Below, piece by piece: positions 7,664-14,062 of a stretch of DNA of 14,765 bases. A program made the position numbers and the translations under genes. The DNA lies in contig JABDJT010000538.1 of NCBI GenBank assembly GCA_013003335.1, positions 1 to 14,765 on the forward strand, written 5' to 3'. A model generated the notes under the pieces. That model was not told the DNA's origin, did not search any database, and was given only the letters and a program-made list of their open reading frames with translations. The DNA is from Verrucomicrobiales bacterium. Its GTDB lineage: Bacteria > Verrucomicrobiota > Verrucomicrobiia > Verrucomicrobiales > DEV007. Within the stretch, counting starts at the first letter, position 1. Each line of letters begins with the position of its first letter.

Positions 7664-9322
7664 ATGAAATACATTTTTGTGACTGGTGGCGTGGTCAGCT
7701 CTTTGGGGAAAGGGCTCGCAGCAGCGGCGCTGGGGACGTTGCTGGAGCATCGTGGCCTCAAAGTTTTGCTCCAGAAATTCGACCCGTATTTGAACGTCGA
7801 TCCCGGCACAATGAGTCCTTTCCAGCATGGCGAGGTTTATGTGCTGGATGACGGGGCGGAAACAGATCTCGATCTCGGACACTACGAACGTTTCACCAAC
7901 GGCAAGCTTTCCAAGCTGAACAACCTGACCAGCGGACAGGTGTATGAAAGCGTGATCCGAAAAGAGCGGGCCGGTGATTATCTCGGTTCGACCGTGCAGG
8001 TGATTCCCCACGTCACCGATGAAATCAAAGGCCGCATCCACGAGGTAACCGAAAAAATGGATGCCGACGTGATTATCACCGAGATCGGCGGAACGACCGG
8101 TGACATCGAGGGCCTGCCGTTTCTGGAGGCTTTACGTCAATTCCAGGATGAAGTCGGCCACAAAAATGTAGCTTTCGTTCATGTCACGCTGGTTCCGTTC
8201 ATCAAGGCGGCCGAAGAGCTGAAAACCAAACCGACACAGCAAAGCGTCGCCAAGCTTCGCGAGATTGGAATTGCGCCGAAGGTCATCGTCTGTCGTTCGG
8301 AATACCACGTCGAAGACGATTTGCGAAGGAAGCTGTCGATGTTCTGTAACCTACCGAAAGAGAACGTAATTCAGTTCCTCGACATGGAGCACACGATTTA
8401 CGAGGCTCCGCTGAAGTTGCAGGAAGAGAATCTCGATGAGATCATCTGCAACTGTCTCGGACTGGAAACAAAGGAGCCGGACATGACGAACTGGCGCAAC
8501 ATGGTTGATCGGATCGTGAACCCGACCCACAAGATCAAGGTGGCCGTCGTCGGGAAATACATCGAACTGCAGGACGCTTACAAATCGATTTATGAAGCGC
8601 TGACCCACGCCGGCGCCGCAAACGACTGCGAGGTGGATGTTGAGCGGATCGATTCGGAAAAAATCGATAGTGACGGTGCGGAGAAATATCTTTCGGATGT
8701 TGACGGAATCCTGATTCCGGGCGGATTCGGCGACCGCGGCATCGAAGGAAAAGTCGCCGCCGCGAAATACGCCCGAGAAAATTCGATCCCGTATTTCGGC
8801 CTGTGCCTCGGCATGCAGATCGCCACAATCGAGTTTGCCCGTCACGTCTGTGGCCTCGAACGGGCAAACAGCATTGAATTTGACGAAGACACGCCGCACC
8901 CGGTGATCTGTCTTCTCGAGGAGCAGAAAGATGTCACTGAAAAAGGTGCGTCCATGCGGCTCGGAACCTGGGAAGCGAATCTCAAAGCCGGCAGCCGCGC
9001 CCATGATTTATACGGTGCAGACGCCGTCAGCGAACGGCATCGCCACCGCTATGAATTCAATCAGGACTACCGCGAACAAATGGAATCCGCCGGATTCCTG
9101 ATCTCCGGGACATCTCCGGACGGAACGCTTTGCGAGATTATCGAAATCCCTGCGCACCCCTTTTACCTGGCCGTGCAGTTCCACCCGGAATTTCAGAGCA
9201 AGCCGACTGCGCCGCATCCGCTCTTCAAAGGATTTGTCAAAGCCAGTCTGATTCGCCGGAACGAGGCCGGTTCGAAGAAATCGGCGACCAGTCCGTCCTC
9301 CGCTGAACCGGTCACGGCGTAA
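7664..9322 (+). CDS. pyrG: CTP synthase (glutamine-hydrolysing)
   Basis: PyrG aminates UTP to CTP using ATP and glutamine, the last step of de novo pyrimidine nucleotide synthesis. The 552-residue length is typical. The N-terminal synthetase domain begins KYIFVTGGVVSSLGKG (P-loop-like) and carries DPGTMSPFQHGEVYV (46-60) and EIGGTTGDIEG (140-150). The C-terminal class I glutamine amidotransferase domain, from about 290, has an intact triad: Cys381 in FGLCLGMQ, and His507 and Glu509 in FHPEF. The last 15 residues or so are a Lys/Ser/Ala/Pro-rich tail of no evident function. The gene sits 16 bases after kdsB. The only terminator-like structure after its stop lies inside the next reading frame. 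Confidence 0.97.
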   Translation: MKYIFVTGGVVSSLGKGLAAAALGTLLEHRGLKVLLQKFDPYLNVDPGTMSPFQHGEVYVLDDGAETDLDLGHYERFTNGKLSKLNNLTSGQVYESVIRKERAGDYLGSTVQVIPHVTDEIKGRIHEVTEKMDADVIITEIGGTTGDIEGLPFLEALRQFQDEVGHKNVAFVHVTLVPFIKAAEELKTKPTQQSVAKLREIGIAPKVIVCRSEYHVEDDLRRKLSMFCNLPKENVIQFLDMEHTIYEAPLKLQEENLDEIICNCLGLETKEPDMTNWRNMVDRIVNPTHKIKVAVVGKYIELQDAYKSIYEALTHAGAANDCEVDVERIDSEKIDSDGAEKYLSDVDGILIPGGFGDRGIEGKVAAAKYARENSIPYFGLCLGMQIATIEFARHVCGLERANSIEFDEDTPHPVICLLEEQKDVTEKGASMRLGTWEANLKAGSRAHDLYGADAVSERHRHRYEFNQDYREQMESAGFLISGTSPDGTLCEIIEIPAHPFYLAVQFHPEFQSKPTAPHPLFKGFVKASLIRRNEAGSKKSATSPSSAEPVTA

Positions 9323-9339
9323 ATTAATTTCCCCCGTCT

Positions 9340-10848
9340 ATGAAACGAACTAACAGGGTCTGTTCGTTAATCATGCCCGGTTGGTTCGTTTTTTGCGTTT
9401 TCGCGGTCGCCCAAAATCCGGACACCTTCACCGATCCAAATCCGCCCGAGGTTTTTGAACCGGGCGAGCCAATCACGGAAGCGAAAGACTGGGACGGCCT
9501 CACTTTTCGAGCCGCGCCGAAGCCGCTGGCGCAGAACGCCGTGACGGCGGAATGGCCCCGCTTTCTCGGACCGAACGACAATGCGAAAACGCCGGAAACG
9601 CAATTGCTCGACAAATTTCCCGAGGGCGGGCCGAAAATTGTCTGGGAATGCCTGAAGGGGACAGGTTACACCTCCCCGGCGATCGTGGACGGCCGGCTCG
9701 TGCTGTTCGACCGGTTTGGCGATGAAGAAGTCAGCCTCTGCCTCGATCCGGCAACGGGAAAAGAATTTTGGCGATCTGGTTATCCTGTCGAATACACCGA
9801 TCGGATCGGATATTCGAACGGCCCCCGGGCCAGCGCGGTGATCGATTCGGGAAAGGTTTATACACTCGGTGTTCGGAGCGTTTTGACCTGCCTCGATTTA
9901 AAATCCGGCACGAAACTCTGGCAGCGGGATCTGGATGCGGAGTTTGAAATCGCTCCCTATTTTTTCGGACACGGAGCCTGCCCGCTCATCTACGATGGAA
10001 AGGTAATCGTGAATCTCGGCGGCAGAGGCGGGTTGTGTGTCGCAGCGTTTGATCAGCACTCCGGAAAACTGGTTTGGGGCACGAAACACGAATGGCTGGC
10101 GAGTTACGCTTCGCCTGTGGTTCGCGAATTACAGGGGAAACCCAGGTTACTCGTTTTTGCAGGCGGTGAAGATCGGCGTCAAAACCCGGATGAATCCCCT
10201 TTCGGCGGCCTGCTGTGTATCGACCCGGCAACCGGCGAGTTGCACGATGCCTTTCCATGGCGATCGACGATGTACACCAGCGTGAATGCCTCCGGCCCCG
10301 TTGTGGCGGGCGAAAACCGCATTTTCATCAGCGAATGCTACACGGAAGGGGGCGTCCTGCTCGAATTGACGCCCGAGTTGAAATGGAAAGAAGTCTGGCG
10401 CGCTCCGAAATTCGGGTTGCATTGGATGACTCCGCTGGTGATCGATGGCTACATTTACGGATTTCTCGGTCGAAACGAACCGGATGCCTGGCTGGCTTGT
10501 TACGACGCTGCGACGGGCGAAGAAAAATGGCGCGACGATTTGATCTGGCAGGACAAGTTGCCCGACGGTCGCCCCTACAATCTGAGCTATTTTCGGGGTA
10601 GCCTTCTCTGGGCGGACGAAAAGGCCTACGCTCTTGGCGAACTCGGCACGCTGGGTATTTTCAAGCTGAAGCCCGGCGGCTTCGAAGAACTGGACAAGGC
10701 GAATCTCTTTTTCGCGAAGGCGACTTGGTCACTGCCGGTATTGCACAAAGGATTGCTCTACATTTCCCAGCATGAGGAGGAAGTGCCGATTATCGAAAAT
10801 CCGAAGCCGAAGCGATTGATTTGCTACGATTTGAGGAAAGCGGAGTGA
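9340..10848 (+). CDS. Exported PQQ-like beta-propeller repeat protein
   Basis: A 502-residue protein predicted to be exported. MKRTNR is a basic n-region, and hydrophobic residues run to AVAQ at about 25. WPRFLGPND (72-80) and FPEGGPKIVWE (93-103) are typical openings of the PQQ-like WD40 family abundant in Planctomycetes and Verrucomicrobia. Propeller blades show the signature Asp, two residues, (T/S)G, then often Trp: LDPATGKEFW, LDLKSGTKLW, FDQHSGKLVW, IDPATGELH and YDAATGEEKW. Such proteins may bind PQQ or act as BamB-like scaffolds; which applies is not visible here. The ATG lies 17 bases after the pyrG stop without a clear ribosome-binding site. Codons 2-19 coincide with copy C of the palindromic repeat. 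ATG 9373 is an alternative start but gives a signal peptide lacking the basic n-region. Confidence 0.85.
   Translation: MKRTNRVCSLIMPGWFVFCVFAVAQNPDTFTDPNPPEVFEPGEPITEAKDWDGLTFRAAPKPLAQNAVTAEWPRFLGPNDNAKTPETQLLDKFPEGGPKIVWECLKGTGYTSPAIVDGRLVLFDRFGDEEVSLCLDPATGKEFWRSGYPVEYTDRIGYSNGPRASAVIDSGKVYTLGVRSVLTCLDLKSGTKLWQRDLDAEFEIAPYFFGHGACPLIYDGKVIVNLGGRGGLCVAAFDQHSGKLVWGTKHEWLASYASPVVRELQGKPRLLVFAGGEDRRQNPDESPFGGLLCIDPATGELHDAFPWRSTMYTSVNASGPVVAGENRIFISECYTEGGVLLELTPELKWKEVWRAPKFGLHWMTPLVIDGYIYGFLGRNEPDAWLACYDAATGEEKWRDDLIWQDKLPDGRPYNLSYFRGSLLWADEKAYALGELGTLGIFKLKPGGFEELDKANLFFAKATWSLPVLHKGLLYISQHEEEVPIIENPKPKRLICYDLRKAE
9344..9394 (+). repeat. Palindromic repeat, copy C, inside the signal-peptide codons
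   Basis: Copy C (core 9346-9388) matches copy B at 33 of 43 positions by eye, including AACAGGGTCTGTTCGT without change. AACGAACTAACAGGG (9344-9358) pairs with CCCGGTTGGTTCGTT (9376-9390), with one G-U and one mismatch in 15 positions, around a 17-base loop. The element begins at the fifth base of the beta-propeller reading frame, and its translation supplies most of the signal peptide. Confidence 0.8.
9344..9394 (+). terminator. Rho-independent-type terminator or attenuator overlapping a gene start
   Basis: The 15-bp stem of repeat copy C is followed immediately by six Ts (9389-9394), a textbook intrinsic terminator on the plus strand, 22 bases after the pyrG stop. If it works, it ends the kdsB-pyrG transcript and would also cut the beta-propeller message within its first 20 codons, unless translation melts the stem. 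That makes an attenuation or decoupling role possible. Confidence 0.6.
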
Positions 10849-10866
10849 ATTGGCGGGAACGACTGC

Positions 10867-11421
10867 TCAGACCATCCCAAGCTTCATTTTTCCTTCCTCG
10901 GAAATCATATCCTGATTCCACGGCGGATCCCAAACGAGATCGACGCGGGCGTTCGAGACGGCGTCAATCATGAGAATCTTGCTTTGGGCGTCGGCTGCAA
11001 TTGTTGGACCCATCCCGCAACCGGGTGCAGTCAGCGTCATTTTGACCTCGACATTGGTTTCGCCGTCTTCTTCCTCGATCTGGCAATCGTAAACGAGGCC
11101 GAGGTCGACGATGTTCACCGGTATTTCGGGGTCGAATACCATTTTCAGTTGCTCCCAAACTGCAGATTCGACATCGCCATCCGCCGCTTTTTGCTGGATC
11201 GCGTTGCGCTTTTCTTTTTCCGCTTCCAGATCGATGCCAAGGGCATCGGCGTTGTCGGATTTGATGCGGGCGAGTCCGTGCGGCGTGGCGACGGTGTAAG
11301 TGCCGCCGAGAGCCTGAGTGACCATCACTTTCGTGCCTGTCGGCAGCGAGATCAGATCACCGCTTGGGATCTGGATGGCTTCAACTTCGCGGGTGAGTTC
11401 GATTTCCTCGTGGGTATTCAT
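10867..11421 (-). CDS. sufT: SufT-type Fe-S cluster assembly protein (DUF59/MIP18 domain)
   Basis: A 184-residue cytoplasmic protein matching the long SufT form. An N-terminal module of about 65 residues (LISLPTGTKVMVTQALGGTY) is followed by a DUF59/MIP18 domain at about 85-170. The domain motifs are DPEIPVNIVDLGLVY (98-112) and LTAPGCGMG with Cys135, the conserved residue implicated in Fe-S handling, then a closing VWDPPW segment. SufT proteins help mature Fe-S proteins. It is the last gene of the minus-strand group, 44 bases after the scaffold gene. It converges on the beta-propeller gene with an 18-base gap and no visible terminator. No sufB, sufC, sufD or sufS lies in the window. Confidence 0.88.
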   Translation of the reverse strand: MNTHEEIELTREVEAIQIPSGDLISLPTGTKVMVTQALGGTYTVATPHGLARIKSDNADALGIDLEAEKEKRNAIQQKAADGDVESAVWEQLKMVFDPEIPVNIVDLGLVYDCQIEEEDGETNVEVKMTLTAPGCGMGPTIAADAQSKILMIDAVSNARVDLVWDPPWNQDMISEEGKMKLGMV

Positions 11422-11465
11422 TGGGAAAGGTGTCGGGGGTCAGGATTCAAGAGGTCTTCCGCAGG

Positions 11466-11978
11466 TTACTCATCAAGTTTGACGACTTTGAGATTCCCCT
11501 TTTTCAGGTTAGACGCTGGAGCGGCGGCGAAGCTATCAAGCAAGGTATCGTTTCGTTCTTCCGCGGAATCAATTTCCGCACCAGAAGTTTCCGAACTTTC
11601 GGAAACAAGGGCTTCCCGAAGGGCGCCTTCGACCATCTGGCCGCAGTGAATTTTCATGGGCGGAAGCGGACCGAGATCGGCTGACAGATCAGTGGCTTCG
11701 AGTTGCTGCGCTTCCTCAACGGTTTTGCCGGCGAGCAATTCGGTCGCAACGCTGGCCACGGCAATCGCAGTCTGGCAGCCAAAACTTTGAAACGAGGCGC
11801 GGTCGATCACCTTTTTCCCTTCATCGGTTTCTTTGAATTTCAGCCACATCCGGACCATGTCACCGCACTCCGGGCTACCGACCGTACCGACTGAATCTGC
11901 ATCCGCCATCTCGCCCATATTTTTGGGGTTGGCGATGGCTTCGTTGATTTTCTGTTCCGTGTTGTCAGAGTCGCTCAT
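11466..11978 (-). CDS. IscU/NifU N-terminal-type Fe-S cluster scaffold
   Basis: A 170-residue cytoplasmic scaffold on which Fe-S clusters are built before transfer. The three ligand cysteines and the modulating Asp are present: Cys38 and Asp40 in VGSPECGDMV, Cys68 in SFGCQTAIA and Cys112 in HCGQMVEGAL. The VG-SP-CGDM wording is closer to NifU N-domains than to SufU, and no zinc-site insertion is seen. Residues from about 125 form an acidic, then Lys-rich, low-complexity tail absent from IscU, without the Nfu cysteine pair. Its ATG overlaps the rhodanese stop by four bases (ATGA), so the two are translationally coupled. Assignment to the family is firm; the exact symbol (iscU, nifU or sufU) is left open. 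Confidence 0.9.
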   Translation of the reverse strand: MSDSDNTEQKINEAIANPKNMGEMADADSVGTVGSPECGDMVRMWLKFKETDEGKKVIDRASFQSFGCQTAIAVASVATELLAGKTVEEAQQLEATDLSADLGPLPPMKIHCGQMVEGALREALVSESSETSGAEIDSAEERNDTLLDSFAAAPASNLKKGNLKVVKLDE

Positions 11979-12550
11979 TCTTCAAATTCCAGTTTGTAGC
12001 GCGGCAATTCAGGATTTGCTTCCTGGGCGTAAGCATCGATTCCGCCGCGAAGGGCACGCGTATTTTTGAATCCGTGGCCCAAAAGATAGGCTGCCGCATC
12101 GAGACAGCGATCACCGGTGTGATCGTACAGCACGATCAACCGCTCCTTGTTCTCCGTGCCGAAAATTTCCTGGAGCAGTTCGTTGCTGAACAATTCAGAA
12201 TTCGGAAGGGCAACGGCCTCGTGTTCCTCCCGGGTTCGCAGATCGAGCAATCGGGGCAAATCACTGGTTCCATTCGCAGCCGAGATTTTTTCTGCCAAAT
12301 CAGCCGGCTCAATGAGGATTTTTTGATCTTCCTCGTGGCTGTCGCGGATGTGTGCGATCACCTCGTCGATCGGCAGGTTTTCGTTTCTTTCGCACACTGC
12401 AGCGAGCGTTTCGTCGTCTGCGTAACTGCAACTTTGGCAGCCGCCGATGTGGTACCGCGCGAACAGGGCACGTTTCGCTCCGGGGAAATTCGCGAGGATT
12501 TCCGCCATCGGTGTTTCGGCGTTCAATTCGATTTCTGCAACTTCTGCCAT
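11975..12550 (-). CDS. DUF1858-rhodanese fusion with altered active-site loop
   Basis: A 191-residue cytoplasmic protein with two parts. Residues about 7-75 resemble the DUF1858 / hybrid-cluster-associated redox disulfide domain: MAEILANFPGAKRALF, then a CxxC at Cys38 and Cys41 in GGCQSCSY. Residues about 95-180 are a rhodanese fold (LLDLRTREEHEAVALPNS, then GHGFKNTRALRGGIDAY). Rhodaneses normally carry the sulfur-accepting Cys in a loop of the form Y-C-x-x-G-x-R-S. Here the loop reads YDHTGDRC, so Asp143 replaces that Cys and a Cys appears six positions later (149). Classical sulfurtransfer is therefore doubtful unless Cys149 or the CxxC takes over. Coupling to the scaffold gene suggests a redox or sulfur-relay role in cluster assembly. 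Confidence 0.83.
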   Translation of the reverse strand: MAEVAEIELNAETPMAEILANFPGAKRALFARYHIGGCQSCSYADDETLAAVCERNENLPIDEVIAHIRDSHEEDQKILIEPADLAEKISAANGTSDLPRLLDLRTREEHEAVALPNSELFSNELLQEIFGTENKERLIVLYDHTGDRCLDAAAYLLGHGFKNTRALRGGIDAYAQEANPELPRYKLEFEE

Positions 12551-12562
12551 CGGCGCAATATG

Positions 12563-12582
12563 GACCCGCCTGACGGCGGATC
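12563..12582. other. GC-rich hairpin between regulator and Fe-S genes
   Basis: GACCCGCC (12563-12570) and GGCGGATC (12575-12582) form an 8-bp stem, including one G-T pair, with a 4-base loop. It lies in the 53-base gap between the regulator stop and the rhodanese-like start. Neither strand has a T-run after it, so it is not a complete intrinsic terminator. It may be an mRNA processing or stability element within the presumed operon. Confidence 0.4.
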
Positions 12583-12603
12583 AAGATTGAACGGCAACGG
12601 GAT

Positions 12604-14016
12604 TCACCCGCCCAATCGCTTTTTCAAGGCCGCTTTTGTAAGCCCGACCCGCTTGGCCGCAACCGCATCGTCTCCGTCTGCCAGATCGAGTGCTACCCGT
12701 AGAATCTCACGTTCCGCCAGTTCGAGCGGGCTCAATTCGCATGTTGGTGCATCGGCTGCACGCAAAATTGCGGTAGCGGCAGCGCGGGCGTCCGGGTCTT
12801 CTCCGGAATCGACGTCCGCCGCACACCCGGAGCTGTCGAGAGGTAAATCCTGGGGCAGCAGCACGTTACCGGTAGCCAGCACGCAAGCCCGTTCGATCGT
12901 GTTTTCCAGTTCGCGGACGTTGCCGGGCCAGGAATGATTTTCGAGGAGATCGACCGCTTCAGCGGAAAGCTGCATTTGGCGAGCCTTCCCTTTTTCAGCC
13001 TGGCGGCCGAGAAAAAATTCGGCCAGCAACCGGATATCCTCCGGCCGGCGTCGAAGTGGAGGTATGTGGATCCGCACGACATTGAGACGATAGAAAAGAT
13101 CTTCGCGGAAACGACCGTCTTTCACTTCGGATTCCAACTGCTTGTTGGTCGCAGCGAGAATCCGGACGTCGCTCTGTAGGGTCTGATTTCCTCCGACCCG
13201 GGCAAATTCGCCGCTTTGCAACACCCGCAAGAGCTTGCTTTGCACCTCAAGCGGCATGTCCCCGATCTCATCCAGGAACAGTGTGCCATTGTGGCACTGC
13301 TCAAACCGGCCAATCCGCTGCCCGGTCGCCCCGGTAAATGCGCCTTTTTCGTGACCGAACAATTCACTTTCGAGCAAATTGGAAGGAATTGCCGCGCAAT
13401 TAATCGCGACGTATTCACCATTCGAGCGCCGGCTGAATTGATGGATCGCATTGGAAACCACTTCCTTGCCCACTCCGCTTTCGCCGGTAATCAAGACCGG
13501 AGCATCTGCCCGGGCGACGCGACCAATCAACTTGTAGACGTCCTGCATGGCAGGACTCCGCCCGATAATGACGTCACCACTCGGCTGAGGGGGAAGGATC
13601 GGCTCCGACTCAGTGGACGAGGCGGCAAGCCGGGTTTGCTCTGCAGCCTGCAAAGCGCGTTCCGCGGCGGGGCGTAGATCGAAGTTGACCGATTCTTTCC
13701 TTAAAACATCGAAGGCCCCCAGTTTCATGGCTTCAATCACGGCATTGGTCGACGATGTCGTGCCGACCAATAAAACCATCGAATTCGGGAAGGTCAGCCG
13801 GACTTTTTTGAGCAATGCCAGCCCATCAAGAGGTGCCAGGAAAAAGTCAGCCACCAGCAAGTCTGCTTCATGATCCGTGAAAAGCTTTAATGCTTTTTCC
13901 GAATCCGAAGTCGAATGCACATTGATTCCCTTGGCAGTGAGATGTTTTTCTGCCCAGGCTAGAAAGTCGGCATCGGGGTCAGCGATGACGATGGTTTGTG
14001 TTTCGGTCTCCGCCAT
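12604..14016 (-). CDS. NtrC-family sigma-54-dependent response regulator
   Basis: A 470-residue activator. The receiver domain (about 7-120) has the acidic pocket around Asp13 and Asp15, phospho-acceptor Asp57 in VADFFLAPLDG and Lys107. The AAA+ domain (about 148-380) has Walker A GESGVGKE (178-185), the sigma-54-contacting GAFTGA (225-230), Walker B GTLFLDEIGD (244-253) and the FREDLFYRLNV region with its arginines. A Fis-type helix-turn-helix closes the protein (about 433-468). All parts for phosphorylation-dependent activation of sigma-54 promoters are intact. No histidine kinase lies within the window. It is the first gene of a minus-strand run ending in sufT, so it may be co-expressed with the Fe-S genes. 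AGAGG lies almost directly against the ATG, an unusually short spacing. Confidence 0.93.
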   Translation of the reverse strand: MAETETQTIVIADPDADFLAWAEKHLTAKGINVHSTSDSEKALKLFTDHEADLLVADFFLAPLDGLALLKKVRLTFPNSMVLLVGTTSSTNAVIEAMKLGAFDVLRKESVNFDLRPAAERALQAAEQTRLAASSTESEPILPPQPSGDVIIGRSPAMQDVYKLIGRVARADAPVLITGESGVGKEVVSNAIHQFSRRSNGEYVAINCAAIPSNLLESELFGHEKGAFTGATGQRIGRFEQCHNGTLFLDEIGDMPLEVQSKLLRVLQSGEFARVGGNQTLQSDVRILAATNKQLESEVKDGRFREDLFYRLNVVRIHIPPLRRRPEDIRLLAEFFLGRQAEKGKARQMQLSAEAVDLLENHSWPGNVRELENTIERACVLATGNVLLPQDLPLDSSGCAADVDSGEDPDARAAATAILRAADAPTCELSPLELAEREILRVALDLADGDDAVAAKRVGLTKAALKKRLGG

Positions 14017-14045
14017 TCCTCTTGATGAAAGTCCGGAATCCGCCG

Positions 14046-14051
14046 ATTATA
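14046..14051 (-). promoter_or_regulatory. Probable -10 box for the NtrC-type regulator gene
   Basis: A perfect TATAAT on the minus strand lies 29 bases ahead of the ATG at 14016, in the 46-base gap to the divergent peptidase gene. No convincing -35 box is found at the expected spacing, so the call rests on one hexamer and its position. Confidence 0.4.
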
Positions 14052-14062
14052 CGCGCCTTTCC

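Noticed and set aside
8351..9004. Minus-strand open frame of 217 codons inside pyrG
   Set aside because: It is antisense to a strongly conserved enzyme and shows no motif of its own.
9373..9375. Downstream ATG as the true start of the beta-propeller protein
   Set aside because: It would remove the basic n-region and leave a poor signal peptide; it also lies in the hairpin loop with no ribosome-binding site. Kept only as an alternative.
2407..9394. The three palindromes as a CRISPR array
   Set aside because: The copies are thousands of bases apart with genes between them and no regular spacers; no cas gene is present.
12074..12937. Long plus-strand open frame of 287 codons
   Set aside because: It lies antisense to the rhodanese-like and regulator genes, crosses their boundary and has no domain pattern; the minus-strand proteins have intact family motifs.
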